Below, piece after piece: positions 1 to 6,378 of a stretch of DNA of 6,378 bases; within the stretch, counting starts at the first letter, position 1, and each line of letters opens with the position of its first letter. This stretch comes from DASXTB01 sp036505615 (lineage in GTDB: Bacteria; Acidobacteriota; UBA6911; JACQSX01). The translations under genes and the position numbers were made by a program. Location of the stretch: NCBI GenBank assembly GCA_036505615.1, contig DASXTB010000144.1, positions 1-6,378 on the forward strand, written 5' to 3'. The notes under the pieces are model-generated. The model had not been told where the DNA came from, searched no databases, and saw nothing but the letters and a program-made list of their open reading frames with translations.

Positions 1-355
1 GATCTTGCGCGCAAAGGCCAATAGAGCTCTTGCCAACCCGATTCTCGGATTTCTAGTGCGAGACAGGCTGGGACAGGATCTATTTGGGGAGAATACCCTC
101 CCCTTTACCGACAAAACGCCTCGCCCTGTAAAGCAGGGGCAAGAATTCACTGGCGAGTTTTCTTTCAAACTGCCCATGTTGCCAAATGGCCAGTACGCTG
201 TAATGGCGTCTGTAGCCGATGGCGATCTTTATAAGAACGTGCAGCATCATTGGTTGAACGACGCTCTCATTATCCATGTATCTTCCAGCAAGATCAGGTG
301 GGGATTGGTGGGAATCCCTTTTGAACGGGTTGTATTAAAGGTTCACGATGACTAA
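1..355 (+). CDS. wzt: Wzt-type ABC transporter ATP-binding protein, C-terminal carbohydrate-binding domain (5' partial)
   Basis: The gene enters from the left edge; the frame is open from base 2 and ends at TAA 353-355, leaving about 117 residues. No Walker or ABC signature motifs are present, so the ATPase half lies upstream of the window. The visible part matches the Wzt C-terminal beta-sandwich domain: NPILGFLVRDRLGQDLFGEN near its start, a G-x-F-S-F-x-L-P-x-L-P-N-G-x-Y segment, the H-x-W-L-N-D-A motif, and the usual ending with GLVGIPFERV. In family members this cytoplasmic domain binds the modified non-reducing end of the finished O-polysaccharide, so that the Wzm/Wzt pump exports only capped chains. 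The gene overlaps the next one by 8 bases, which indicates an operon with translational coupling. The next protein starts with a methyltransferase, so its product is a plausible ligand for this domain (inference). The internal TTG at 5-7 should not be taken as a start, because the gene clearly continues upstream. Confidence 0.88.
   Translation, partial: ILRAKANRALANPILGFLVRDRLGQDLFGENTLPFTDKTPRPVKQGQEFTGEFSFKLPMLPNGQYAVMASVADGDLYKNVQHHWLNDALIIHVSSSKIRWGLVGIPFERVVLKVHDD
337..341 (+). promoter_or_regulatory. Ribosome binding site of the giant methyltransferase/glycosyltransferase gene
   Basis: AAAGG lies six bases upstream of ATG 348-350, inside the last codons of wzt. It supports the ATG at 348 as the real start and fits termination-reinitiation coupling across the 8-base overlap ATGACTAA. 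No separate promoter is visible between the two genes. Confidence 0.6.
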
Positions 356-3300
356 GAAGACACTCGAGAAACTGTACGCGGAACACGTTGGCAAGGTATC
401 CGATAAATGGTCCCTCTATTTTAATGAGTACGATCGAATTCTTGATGAGTACCGTAATAAGCCTGTCCGCCTGCTAGAAATCGGGATACAGAACGGCGGC
501 TCACTCGAAATCTGGTCCAAGTATTTTCCTTATGCCCAAAAACTAGTGGGCTGTGATATAAATCCCGACTGCGCTGGCTTGAGTTATGAGGACCCCCGCA
601 TTGCGGTAGTAGTGGGGGATGCCAACTCTGATGCAGCGCAGGCCGCGGTTTTAGGGCACGCACCAGGCTTTGATGTGATCATAGACGATGGGTCACACCG
701 CTCCAGTGACATTGTGAAGACGTTTGCCCGCTACTTCCCTCACTTGTCAGATGGTGGTGTCTTTATTGTGGAAGACCTGCACTGCAGTTACTGGCAAGAA
801 TTTGAAGGTGGTCTGTTCGATCCATTTTCTTCCATCACATTTTTCAAGCGTCTTGCCGATGTCGTGAGCCACGAGCATTGGGGTATTGAGAAAGCCCGCG
901 CCGATATTTTGAGTGGATTTTTCGCAAAGTATGGCTCCCAGATAGATGAGGATGCCCTCCAGCATGTTCACTCGGTTGAGTTCATCAACTCAATGTGTGT
1001 CATCTGCAGGGCCAAGCCTGAGCGCAATCGGTTGGGGAGGCGAGTCATCGGCGGTTCGGTCGAAATGATTGCACCGGGGCATCTGGAGGTACAAGGATGG
1101 CAATATCGGCCTGCTCCAGCCGCATACGACCAAACTGGCAATGTGTGGACGGCACGCAGCATGCCGCCAGACGAAGAGCTTTTGTTCCGTATCAAGGAAC
1201 TGGCCGAGCGAGACGGGCAGATCACTTCTCTCAATCAAGCTGTAGCCGAGCGAGACGGGCAGATCACTTCTCTCAACCAAGTGGTGATCGAGCGAGACGG
1301 ACAAATCGCCAGCGTCAACCAAGCTGTAGCCGAGCGAGACGGACAGATCGCCGGCCTCAACCAAGCGGTGGCCGAGCGAGACGGACAAATCGCCGGTCTT
1401 TACAGAGAAATTGAGTCATACACATCCTCAAAATCGTGGCGATTCACCAAACCGTTGCGGCTCATCGGTCGTGAGATCAGGAGTATCAAGAGCGGAGCCA
1501 AAACCATCTTGATGTCCCCGCGATTAAATGACCAGGGGTCGAGGCGTTTGTTCAAGGAAAAACTTCGACGCGCATGGATCCAAACCGGACACTCTTTCTA
1601 TCGACGTTGGCTTAAGGGAACGCAACTTGGCCATCTGATTAAACATGAAAGCATAGAGCGGGGATATATTACGCCAGCAGAAATCCAAAATTGCACGCTG
1701 ACACAGACCAGATCTGAAGAAGAAGAATCATTTGTCAACACCGTTTCGGAGATGCCCGGTCTTATAAGCGCGCCCCTCAACCTTGTCCTGTCTGATACGC
1801 TCGCAATGCGGCCCCACATTGACGTGCTGCTGCCTAGTCTCCGAGTGGAGGATATGTCCGGCGGGCCAAATACTGCGCTTCTGCTGGCCGGGCATCTCGC
1901 GGAAACCGGGGAATCGGTACGGTTAGTCGCCACCGGTGTTTCGACCGGAGGAAAAGAGGTTGCGATTTATTCGCACATGGATCGTTTGCTTCAGCGCCAG
2001 GTGGATCGAGGGCGAATCACTCTGGTCGATGGAAGCGATCGTTCCAATCCCATCATGGTGGGTGCCAATGACCTATTTCTAGCCACAGCATGGTGGACTG
2101 CACAAATGGCGAAAGATGGGATGCAAAAGACAAACTATGACAAATTTATTTACCTGATACAGGATTTCGAACCGATTCTTCATGAAGGTTCAACCTATCA
2201 GGCTCTGGCGTTGGACACCTATGGTCTTCCCCATATTCCGGTTGTCAACTCTAAATTGTTGCGTGATCATCTTATCAAGGAGGGCTGCGGTCGCTACTCG
2301 CAACAGGGATTTGCGGAGGACGCATTGTTTTTCGAACCGGCGATCGATCGGAGTCATTTTTTCCCTGATGTCCATAAGAAGCAGGATCCTGGAGTTCCCA
2401 AGCGGCGAGTTCTACTTTTCTACGCTCGACCCACACGTGCGCGGCGAAACCTGTTCGAAATAGGAGTTCTCGCGCTGCGACGAGCCGTTGCCGCCGGTCT
2501 TCTTGAAAAGGACACCTGGGAAATATGGGGTATGGGAGAACAATTCGATGCCGTTCCGCTCGGCAATGATGTTTTTCTTGATCCCCTTCCGTGGATGAGT
2601 TTCGACGGTTACGCCGAACGGGTTCGAACTGCTGATCTGTTACTTTCATTGATGTTTTCACCACATCCGAGCTACCCTCCGCTCGAAATGGCGGCATCAG
2701 GAAAGTTGGTCGTTACTAATAGCTTCTCGGTGAAAACTGCGGAGCGGATGCGCGCGCTATCGCCCAATATTCTGGTCGCGGCACCTAACCCCGATAGCGT
2801 TGCGGCGGTCTTGCAAAACGCAGTGGGCCGTATCAACGCCGGCTTGCCCAGCTATGACCCATTCGGAACGATTGATCTCCCTTCGAATTGGGATGAAAGC
2901 CTTGGCGGCATCGTTCCCACCCTTAAGAAACGAATTGATACGCTCCGCAAGAGTCCTTCGCGGCACCCTAAGTTCCTTAGCAACGGTTATCCGGTAAAAG
3001 CGAAGTCGGAGTATGAATGCTTTCGCAAACGCCGCTTGAGCGAGCGCCGCCGACAGGGTCACTACTGTCAAGATCCAGGACTCCTCAGTTTCTTGACCCC
3101 GGTATTCAACACCGAGGCAAAATATCTTGAAGAATTGGCTGGCAGCATCTTCCTACAGGACGGCGGTACCAATTTCGAATGGCTGATTCTCGACAATGGC
3201 TCCACTAACGAAAGTACGCGCGCAACCCTGCGGACGATTGCCAAGCATCGATGCGTGCGTCTGGAAAGGGTGGAGAAGCCTCTCGGCATCATCGGAGGGA

Positions 3301-6041
3301 CGCGCTACTGCTTGGAGCGCGCTACAGGTCGCTACATTTTGCCGTTAGACCACGACGACATCGTCGAACCTGATTGCGTCCATGTCCTGACGCGCTTCGT
3401 CCGTGAGGCTGGATTTCCAGCATTGCTCTATACCGACGAGGACAAAGTGGCCGATGACGGGTTCGTCTCACCCTATTTTAAGCCCGGGTGGGATCCAGTC
3501 CTGTTTGTTCATTCCTGCTACATCGCACATCTTTGCGCAATGGACCGTGAGAAGGCGTTAGCGCTTAACCTCTACAGCGATCGCGGGGCTGAGGGCTGCC
3601 CTGACTGGGACAGCTTTATAAGGTTCATAAATGCCGGATATGTGCCGCATCACATTCCGGAGGTGCTTTATAGCTGGCGGATGCACGGTCAGTCGACATC
3701 AGAAAACATTAACTCCAAGTCATACATCTCGGACTCACATCGTGTAACCCTCCAGCGATTTCTAGACCGTGCGAACGCACCGCATATCGAGTTGATTCCC
3801 AGTCCCTTCTTTAGTCAAAATGTGGACTGGTGGTTTCGACGGAAGCGTTGTAATCCGGCCCCATACCTTTCCATCTTCATCGGGCGGGAACCGACTGCCT
3901 CAGTTACGGGCGACATTCCTCAGCAAATTCCTGTCTCACTCAAGCCTTCCGAGGGAATTAGCCGACTTGCGGAAATCTTGGGGCAACGGGGTGGTGAGCT
4001 TGTGCACATATGCTGGGATGGCATTACACCCGATACTGATGAATGGTTCTGGGAAGCGATGGGCCTGATCGAGTTATTCCCGGATACAGTGATGGTGGGC
4101 GGCACCTTGCACAACGGCAGCAAGGTGTTGGATGGCCCCCGTATTTTCGGATTCGGGGAAGGGTTCGAATGTCCGGACCTTGGCCAACTGCTGTCTGACC
4201 CAGGTTATTTCGCAAAGATGTGGAAGCCACACTCAGTCTCAGCGATATCCACAGGGCATTGTGTAGTGAGATACAGTTTCCTAGTGGATGCTCTTCCCGA
4301 GCTAATCCAGGCGCAGGTGCCACTCGGGATGTTAGGACCTTGGCTGGGCGCATTGGCACGGGAAGCAAGCAAGCGCGTTGTGTTCTCGCCATTCATGCGC
4401 GCCCTTGCCCAAGCCGTCCCTGAAGATTGCGCTAGTCCGGAAAGTCGGGCGCATTTCCTGTCCCGCTTCTGGCATCTACTGCCCGATGAGCAATTGCTTT
4501 CCCCAAGGCTCAGCCTGAATTCCGCGTCCGCTTACACTCCCGTGGCCGACACTGAGAGAGAACAGCATTTGGAACGCTTGCGGCTCGGGATGCTCGCATA
4601 TCCAGATTGGTTCAATCTCGAAATCCAGCGTCGAGCGAATCGATATCCCTTGCCAAATAAGGTTGCAACCCTTTCAATCATTACCACTGTTTATGAGGGA
4701 ACCGACATTCTCCTTCTTGATGCATTGGCGGACTCGATCACAAAACAGACTCTACCGGCGGCTCAATGGGTAATAGTGGCGCACGGTCCAATCTCAGGAG
4801 ACGACTTGGGGCGTATTCGTAAGAAGGCAGAAGTCTGGGGTGCGACCCTTGTTGTCGAGCCCCATTCCCTAGGCATCATGGGTGCCATGCGGCGAGGGCT
4901 GGAGCACGCACAAGGTCAATATATTGTGCCAGTTGATGCGGATGATGTCTTAACCATTGACGCTCTCCAGATACTAATCCACGAGATCGACCGACTAGAT
5001 CGGCCGGACCTACTCTATTCCGATGAGGATTCTTTGGTTGACGGAACGGTTACCGCCCCCTACCTTCGGGGTACTTTCGACCCTGTACTAAATCTTGAGA
5101 GCTCTTACATCTGGCATCTGTGTGCCATAAACCGCGAAAGCGCCGTCGAATTTGAATTGTATACCGATGCTGAAGCGACCTGGTGTCACGACTGGGACAG
5201 CGTAATGCGTATAACCAACGCTGGTGGTCGAATTGAGCACGTCGGGGAGATTCTCTATCATTGGCGCCAACATCCTAGTTCTACGACCAATCAGTCGGTG
5301 GGTGATCCAAGATCCCTAGAATCGGTCCGTCACGTTCTTGAGCAGCAAACTCGCCGCACCCCATATCCGGAGCGATATACAGTTGAATCATGGCCGCTTT
5401 ATCGTGGAATGAGGGAGCTTTATATCGCAAGGAAGGAGGTTGCGCTCCCCGAATTTGTTTGGGTCGGCGACGTCCTACGCGGAGCCCTTGGAGGTAAACC
5501 TAGTAATGACACCGTTTTGGTGGTGACCTCTGGCGACCTGACGATTGAAAACGAAGCTGTCTACGGGGAAGTGGCTCGACTCTTTGAATTGCATCCGAGT
5601 GTAGCGGCGGTCGGTGGGCGTGTGCTTGACCCTGATGATCGCATTGTCGAGGGTTGTGTAGTAATCAATCAAGCCGGAGCGTTTGAGAGCCCATGGGAGG
5701 GTCGCAACGCGGTGGATCCAGGTCCGTATGCCTTGGCTCTTAAGCCTCAGAGCGTGGACGGCGTAGGCCCTTCTCTCGCGTTCTTTAGACTCCAGGCGCT
5801 AAGGGAGATTGGCTGCTCTTTGCCGGATGAGTCGACTGTACTGAGCTCTTGGGTAGCCGACGTATGCGACAGAATTAACGAGGCGAATTGGAAGATTGCC
5901 TTTTCCCCGTTGGTTTATGCGCGGACTACCAAAGCTTGGCCAGTTACTCGTCAATTTAGGCAGCCCGCCCGCCTATCATCGCAAACAAGCAATCATGCAA
6001 TTGCTCGCTATGGAAGATTTTGCCCTCACGACTACAACTAG
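348..6041 (+). CDS. Giant multidomain glycan polymerase: methyltransferase, coiled-coil, WsaF-like GT and two GT2 modules
   Basis: This 1897-residue cytoplasmic protein has no signal peptide or clear membrane segment. Residues 1-222 are a class I SAM methyltransferase: motif I LLEIGIQNGG at 42-51, acidic D70, DDGSH at 113-117 and EDLHCSYW at 142-149, as in sugar O-methyltransferases of the MycE type. Residues 286-355 are five 14-residue coiled-coil repeats, followed by SWRFTKPLR (363-371) and a basic linker. Residues 488-870 resemble the rhamnosyltransferase WsaF: YLIQDFEP at 602-609, VVNSKLL at 632-638, FYARPTRARRN at 691-701 and PPLEMAASG with E780. Two GT2 modules follow. Module 1 has D949-N-G-S, D1001-H-D-D, YTDED 1028-1032, D1086-W-D and W1110-R-M-H. 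Module 2 has D1530-A-D-D, YSDED 1557-1561, D1615-W-D and W1639-R-Q-H. The likely role is extension and O-methyl capping of a rhamnose-rich O-polysaccharide before Wzt export; sugar and linkages are inferred. The Geobacillus WsaE family combines a methyltransferase and two GTs; the extra WsaF-like domain is unusual. The stop may come from the adjoining IS remnant. Confidence 0.9.
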   Translation: MTKKTLEKLYAEHVGKVSDKWSLYFNEYDRILDEYRNKPVRLLEIGIQNGGSLEIWSKYFPYAQKLVGCDINPDCAGLSYEDPRIAVVVGDANSDAAQAAVLGHAPGFDVIIDDGSHRSSDIVKTFARYFPHLSDGGVFIVEDLHCSYWQEFEGGLFDPFSSITFFKRLADVVSHEHWGIEKARADILSGFFAKYGSQIDEDALQHVHSVEFINSMCVICRAKPERNRLGRRVIGGSVEMIAPGHLEVQGWQYRPAPAAYDQTGNVWTARSMPPDEELLFRIKELAERDGQITSLNQAVAERDGQITSLNQVVIERDGQIASVNQAVAERDGQIAGLNQAVAERDGQIAGLYREIESYTSSKSWRFTKPLRLIGREIRSIKSGAKTILMSPRLNDQGSRRLFKEKLRRAWIQTGHSFYRRWLKGTQLGHLIKHESIERGYITPAEIQNCTLTQTRSEEEESFVNTVSEMPGLISAPLNLVLSDTLAMRPHIDVLLPSLRVEDMSGGPNTALLLAGHLAETGESVRLVATGVSTGGKEVAIYSHMDRLLQRQVDRGRITLVDGSDRSNPIMVGANDLFLATAWWTAQMAKDGMQKTNYDKFIYLIQDFEPILHEGSTYQALALDTYGLPHIPVVNSKLLRDHLIKEGCGRYSQQGFAEDALFFEPAIDRSHFFPDVHKKQDPGVPKRRVLLFYARPTRARRNLFEIGVLALRRAVAAGLLEKDTWEIWGMGEQFDAVPLGNDVFLDPLPWMSFDGYAERVRTADLLLSLMFSPHPSYPPLEMAASGKLVVTNSFSVKTAERMRALSPNILVAAPNPDSVAAVLQNAVGRINAGLPSYDPFGTIDLPSNWDESLGGIVPTLKKRIDTLRKSPSRHPKFLSNGYPVKAKSEYECFRKRRLSERRRQGHYCQDPGLLSFLTPVFNTEAKYLEELAGSIFLQDGGTNFEWLILDNGSTNESTRATLRTIAKHRCVRLERVEKPLGIIGGTRYCLERATGRYILPLDHDDIVEPDCVHVLTRFVREAGFPALLYTDEDKVADDGFVSPYFKPGWDPVLFVHSCYIAHLCAMDREKALALNLYSDRGAEGCPDWDSFIRFINAGYVPHHIPEVLYSWRMHGQSTSENINSKSYISDSHRVTLQRFLDRANAPHIELIPSPFFSQNVDWWFRRKRCNPAPYLSIFIGREPTASVTGDIPQQIPVSLKPSEGISRLAEILGQRGGELVHICWDGITPDTDEWFWEAMGLIELFPDTVMVGGTLHNGSKVLDGPRIFGFGEGFECPDLGQLLSDPGYFAKMWKPHSVSAISTGHCVVRYSFLVDALPELIQAQVPLGMLGPWLGALAREASKRVVFSPFMRALAQAVPEDCASPESRAHFLSRFWHLLPDEQLLSPRLSLNSASAYTPVADTEREQHLERLRLGMLAYPDWFNLEIQRRANRYPLPNKVATLSIITTVYEGTDILLLDALADSITKQTLPAAQWVIVAHGPISGDDLGRIRKKAEVWGATLVVEPHSLGIMGAMRRGLEHAQGQYIVPVDADDVLTIDALQILIHEIDRLDRPDLLYSDEDSLVDGTVTAPYLRGTFDPVLNLESSYIWHLCAINRESAVEFELYTDAEATWCHDWDSVMRITNAGGRIEHVGEILYHWRQHPSSTTNQSVGDPRSLESVRHVLEQQTRRTPYPERYTVESWPLYRGMRELYIARKEVALPEFVWVGDVLRGALGGKPSNDTVLVVTSGDLTIENEAVYGEVARLFELHPSVAAVGGRVLDPDDRIVEGCVVINQAGAFESPWEGRNAVDPGPYALALKPQSVDGVGPSLAFFRLQALREIGCSLPDESTVLSSWVADVCDRINEANWKIAFSPLVYARTTKAWPVTRQFRQPARLSSQTSNHAIARYGRFCPHDYN
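1203..1412 (+). repeat. Five in-frame 42-bp tandem repeats encoding a 14-residue coiled-coil unit
   Basis: Units lie at 1203-1244, 1245-1286, 1287-1328, 1329-1370 and 1371-1412. The protein unit is A-E-R-D-G-Q-I-x-x-L-N-Q-A-V (residues 286-355), with hydrophobic residues at unit positions 7, 10 and 14, that is two heptads with an R at every second d position. GAGCGAGACGG is invariant in all five units. Units 1 and 2 differ at only four of 42 bases, including silent sites, which points to recent slippage or unequal crossing-over. Unit 5 decays into LYREI. The array sits between the methyltransferase and the glycosyltransferases. There are no unique spacers, so this is a coding minisatellite and not a CRISPR array. 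Confidence 0.95.
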
Positions 6042-6189
6042 ATTGTTGGGGGTTGAATCAAGCTGAATCCAGGGTACCGGTTAAGGTTTTGTGCGGGAAG
6101 CGCGGCATTTCGGATCAGACGTTATACACTGGAAGGCAAGATACAGTCGGCTGAGCGTCTTGGACCTGAAGCGCTTGAAGAAACTCGAT
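6042..6189 (+). pseudogene. IS3-family OrfA transposase remnant (twice frameshifted)
   Basis: Read across two one-base deletions, this stretch gives the helix-turn-helix part of an IS3-family OrfA. IVG (6042-6050) is followed, after a shift near 6051-6052, by LNQAESRVPVK and VLCGKRGISDQTLY (6053-6127). After a second shift at 6128-6129 comes WKARYSRLSVLDLKRLKKLD (6130-6189). Known OrfA proteins carry very similar runs of the type Q-A-E-x-G-V-P-V-K-x-L-C-R-x-x-G-I-S-D-x-T-x-Y-x-W-K-A-K-Y. The start codon, the first roughly 10 residues and the C-terminal leucine-zipper part are missing, and neither OrfB nor inverted repeats can be seen, so the element is dead. It directly abuts the stop codon of the upstream gene. 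The family assignment is from recalled consensus; the short segment before 6053 is less certain than the rest. Confidence 0.75.
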
Positions 6190-6378
6190 GCCCGTCGGAG
6201 CGCCGGGAAATAGCGCGCGATATAGCCCATGCATGGGTCAGAAGCTAAAACGAGGAACGGCCCCATGAAACGCTCGGAAGCTTGTCTCCGGCATGCCTCC
6301 TAGCGTCGACCGAATCATCGACAATCTCTACTTCTGAGTTGACTACTTGGAGCTTACCGCGGCATCTCCGTTGCCGGT
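6190..6378. other. Non-coding tail with no recognised gene
   Basis: Similarity to the transposase stops near 6189, and stops interrupt all three forward frames beyond it. I recognise no protein family on either strand, no tRNA and no convincing rho-independent terminator. A perfect palindrome CCCATGCATGGG lies at 6226-6237, and a weak GTCGA...TCGAC inverted pair lies around 6305-6320. The stretch is probably intergenic debris next to the decayed insertion sequence. Confidence 0.5.

Noticed and set aside
1203..1412. CRISPR-like repeat array
   Set aside because: Units are contiguous with no variable spacers and encode a coiled-coil in frame.
990..1414. Overlapping open frames across the coiled-coil region on both strands (for example 990-1388 on - and 1097-1414 on +)
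   Set aside because: They are open because the 42-bp repeat is a multiple of three and stop-free in several frames. The main frame gives a sensible coiled-coil within a long conserved protein, so these are shadows.
348..6041. Possibility that the long gene is an artefactual fusion of several genes
   Set aside because: The frame is uninterrupted for 1897 codons, conserved motifs occur in one frame throughout, and no internal start with a convincing ribosome binding site and intergenic gap was seen at the domain borders.
6226..6237. Perfect palindrome CCCATGCATGGG as an operator or terminator
   Set aside because: It has no loop, no T-run and no associated gene start. A 12-base palindrome can occur by chance, and it lies in what looks like IS debris.
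6081..6266. 61-residue minus-strand open frame at the right end
   Set aside because: It is antisense to the recognisable OrfA remnant and shows no family resemblance of its own.

Overview
The window looks like part of an O-antigen or polysaccharide locus of a Gram-negative bacterium, most likely a proteobacterium. The evidence is the C-terminal carbohydrate-binding domain of a Wzt-type ABC-transporter ATPase, followed by a giant glycan-assembly enzyme and an IS3-family transposase remnant. The genus cannot be fixed from the sequence.

Layout, all on the + strand: (1) positions 1-355 hold the 3' end of wzt. (2) Positions 348-6041, overlapping wzt by 8 bases, hold one uninterrupted 1897-residue gene. 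Its parts, in order, are an N-terminal SAM-dependent methyltransferase (residues about 1-222), a coiled-coil made of five tandem 14-residue repeats (286-355), a strongly basic linker with an SWR-x-T-x-PLR motif (about 357-432), a WsaF-like rhamnosyltransferase domain (about 488-870), and two copies of a GT2 module (about 910-1360 and 1440-1870). Each GT2 module is a catalytic GT-A domain followed by a degenerate GT-A-like half-domain. (3) From 6042 to about 6189 lies a twice-frameshifted remnant of an IS3-family OrfA, directly abutting the stop codon. (4) Nothing is recognised in 6190-6378.

Proposed function (inference): one polypeptide that extends a probably rhamnose-containing glycan with up to three glycosyltransferase centres and caps its non-reducing end by O-methylation. 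The coiled-coil would set the distance between capping and polymerising sites, as in the WbdD ruler model. The Wzt C-terminal domain encoded just upstream would recognise the capped chain for export. The architecture resembles Geobacillus WsaE (methyltransferase plus two rhamnosyltransferases) with a WsaF-type domain inserted between the methyltransferase and the GT2 part. This fused architecture is the most interesting thing in the window.
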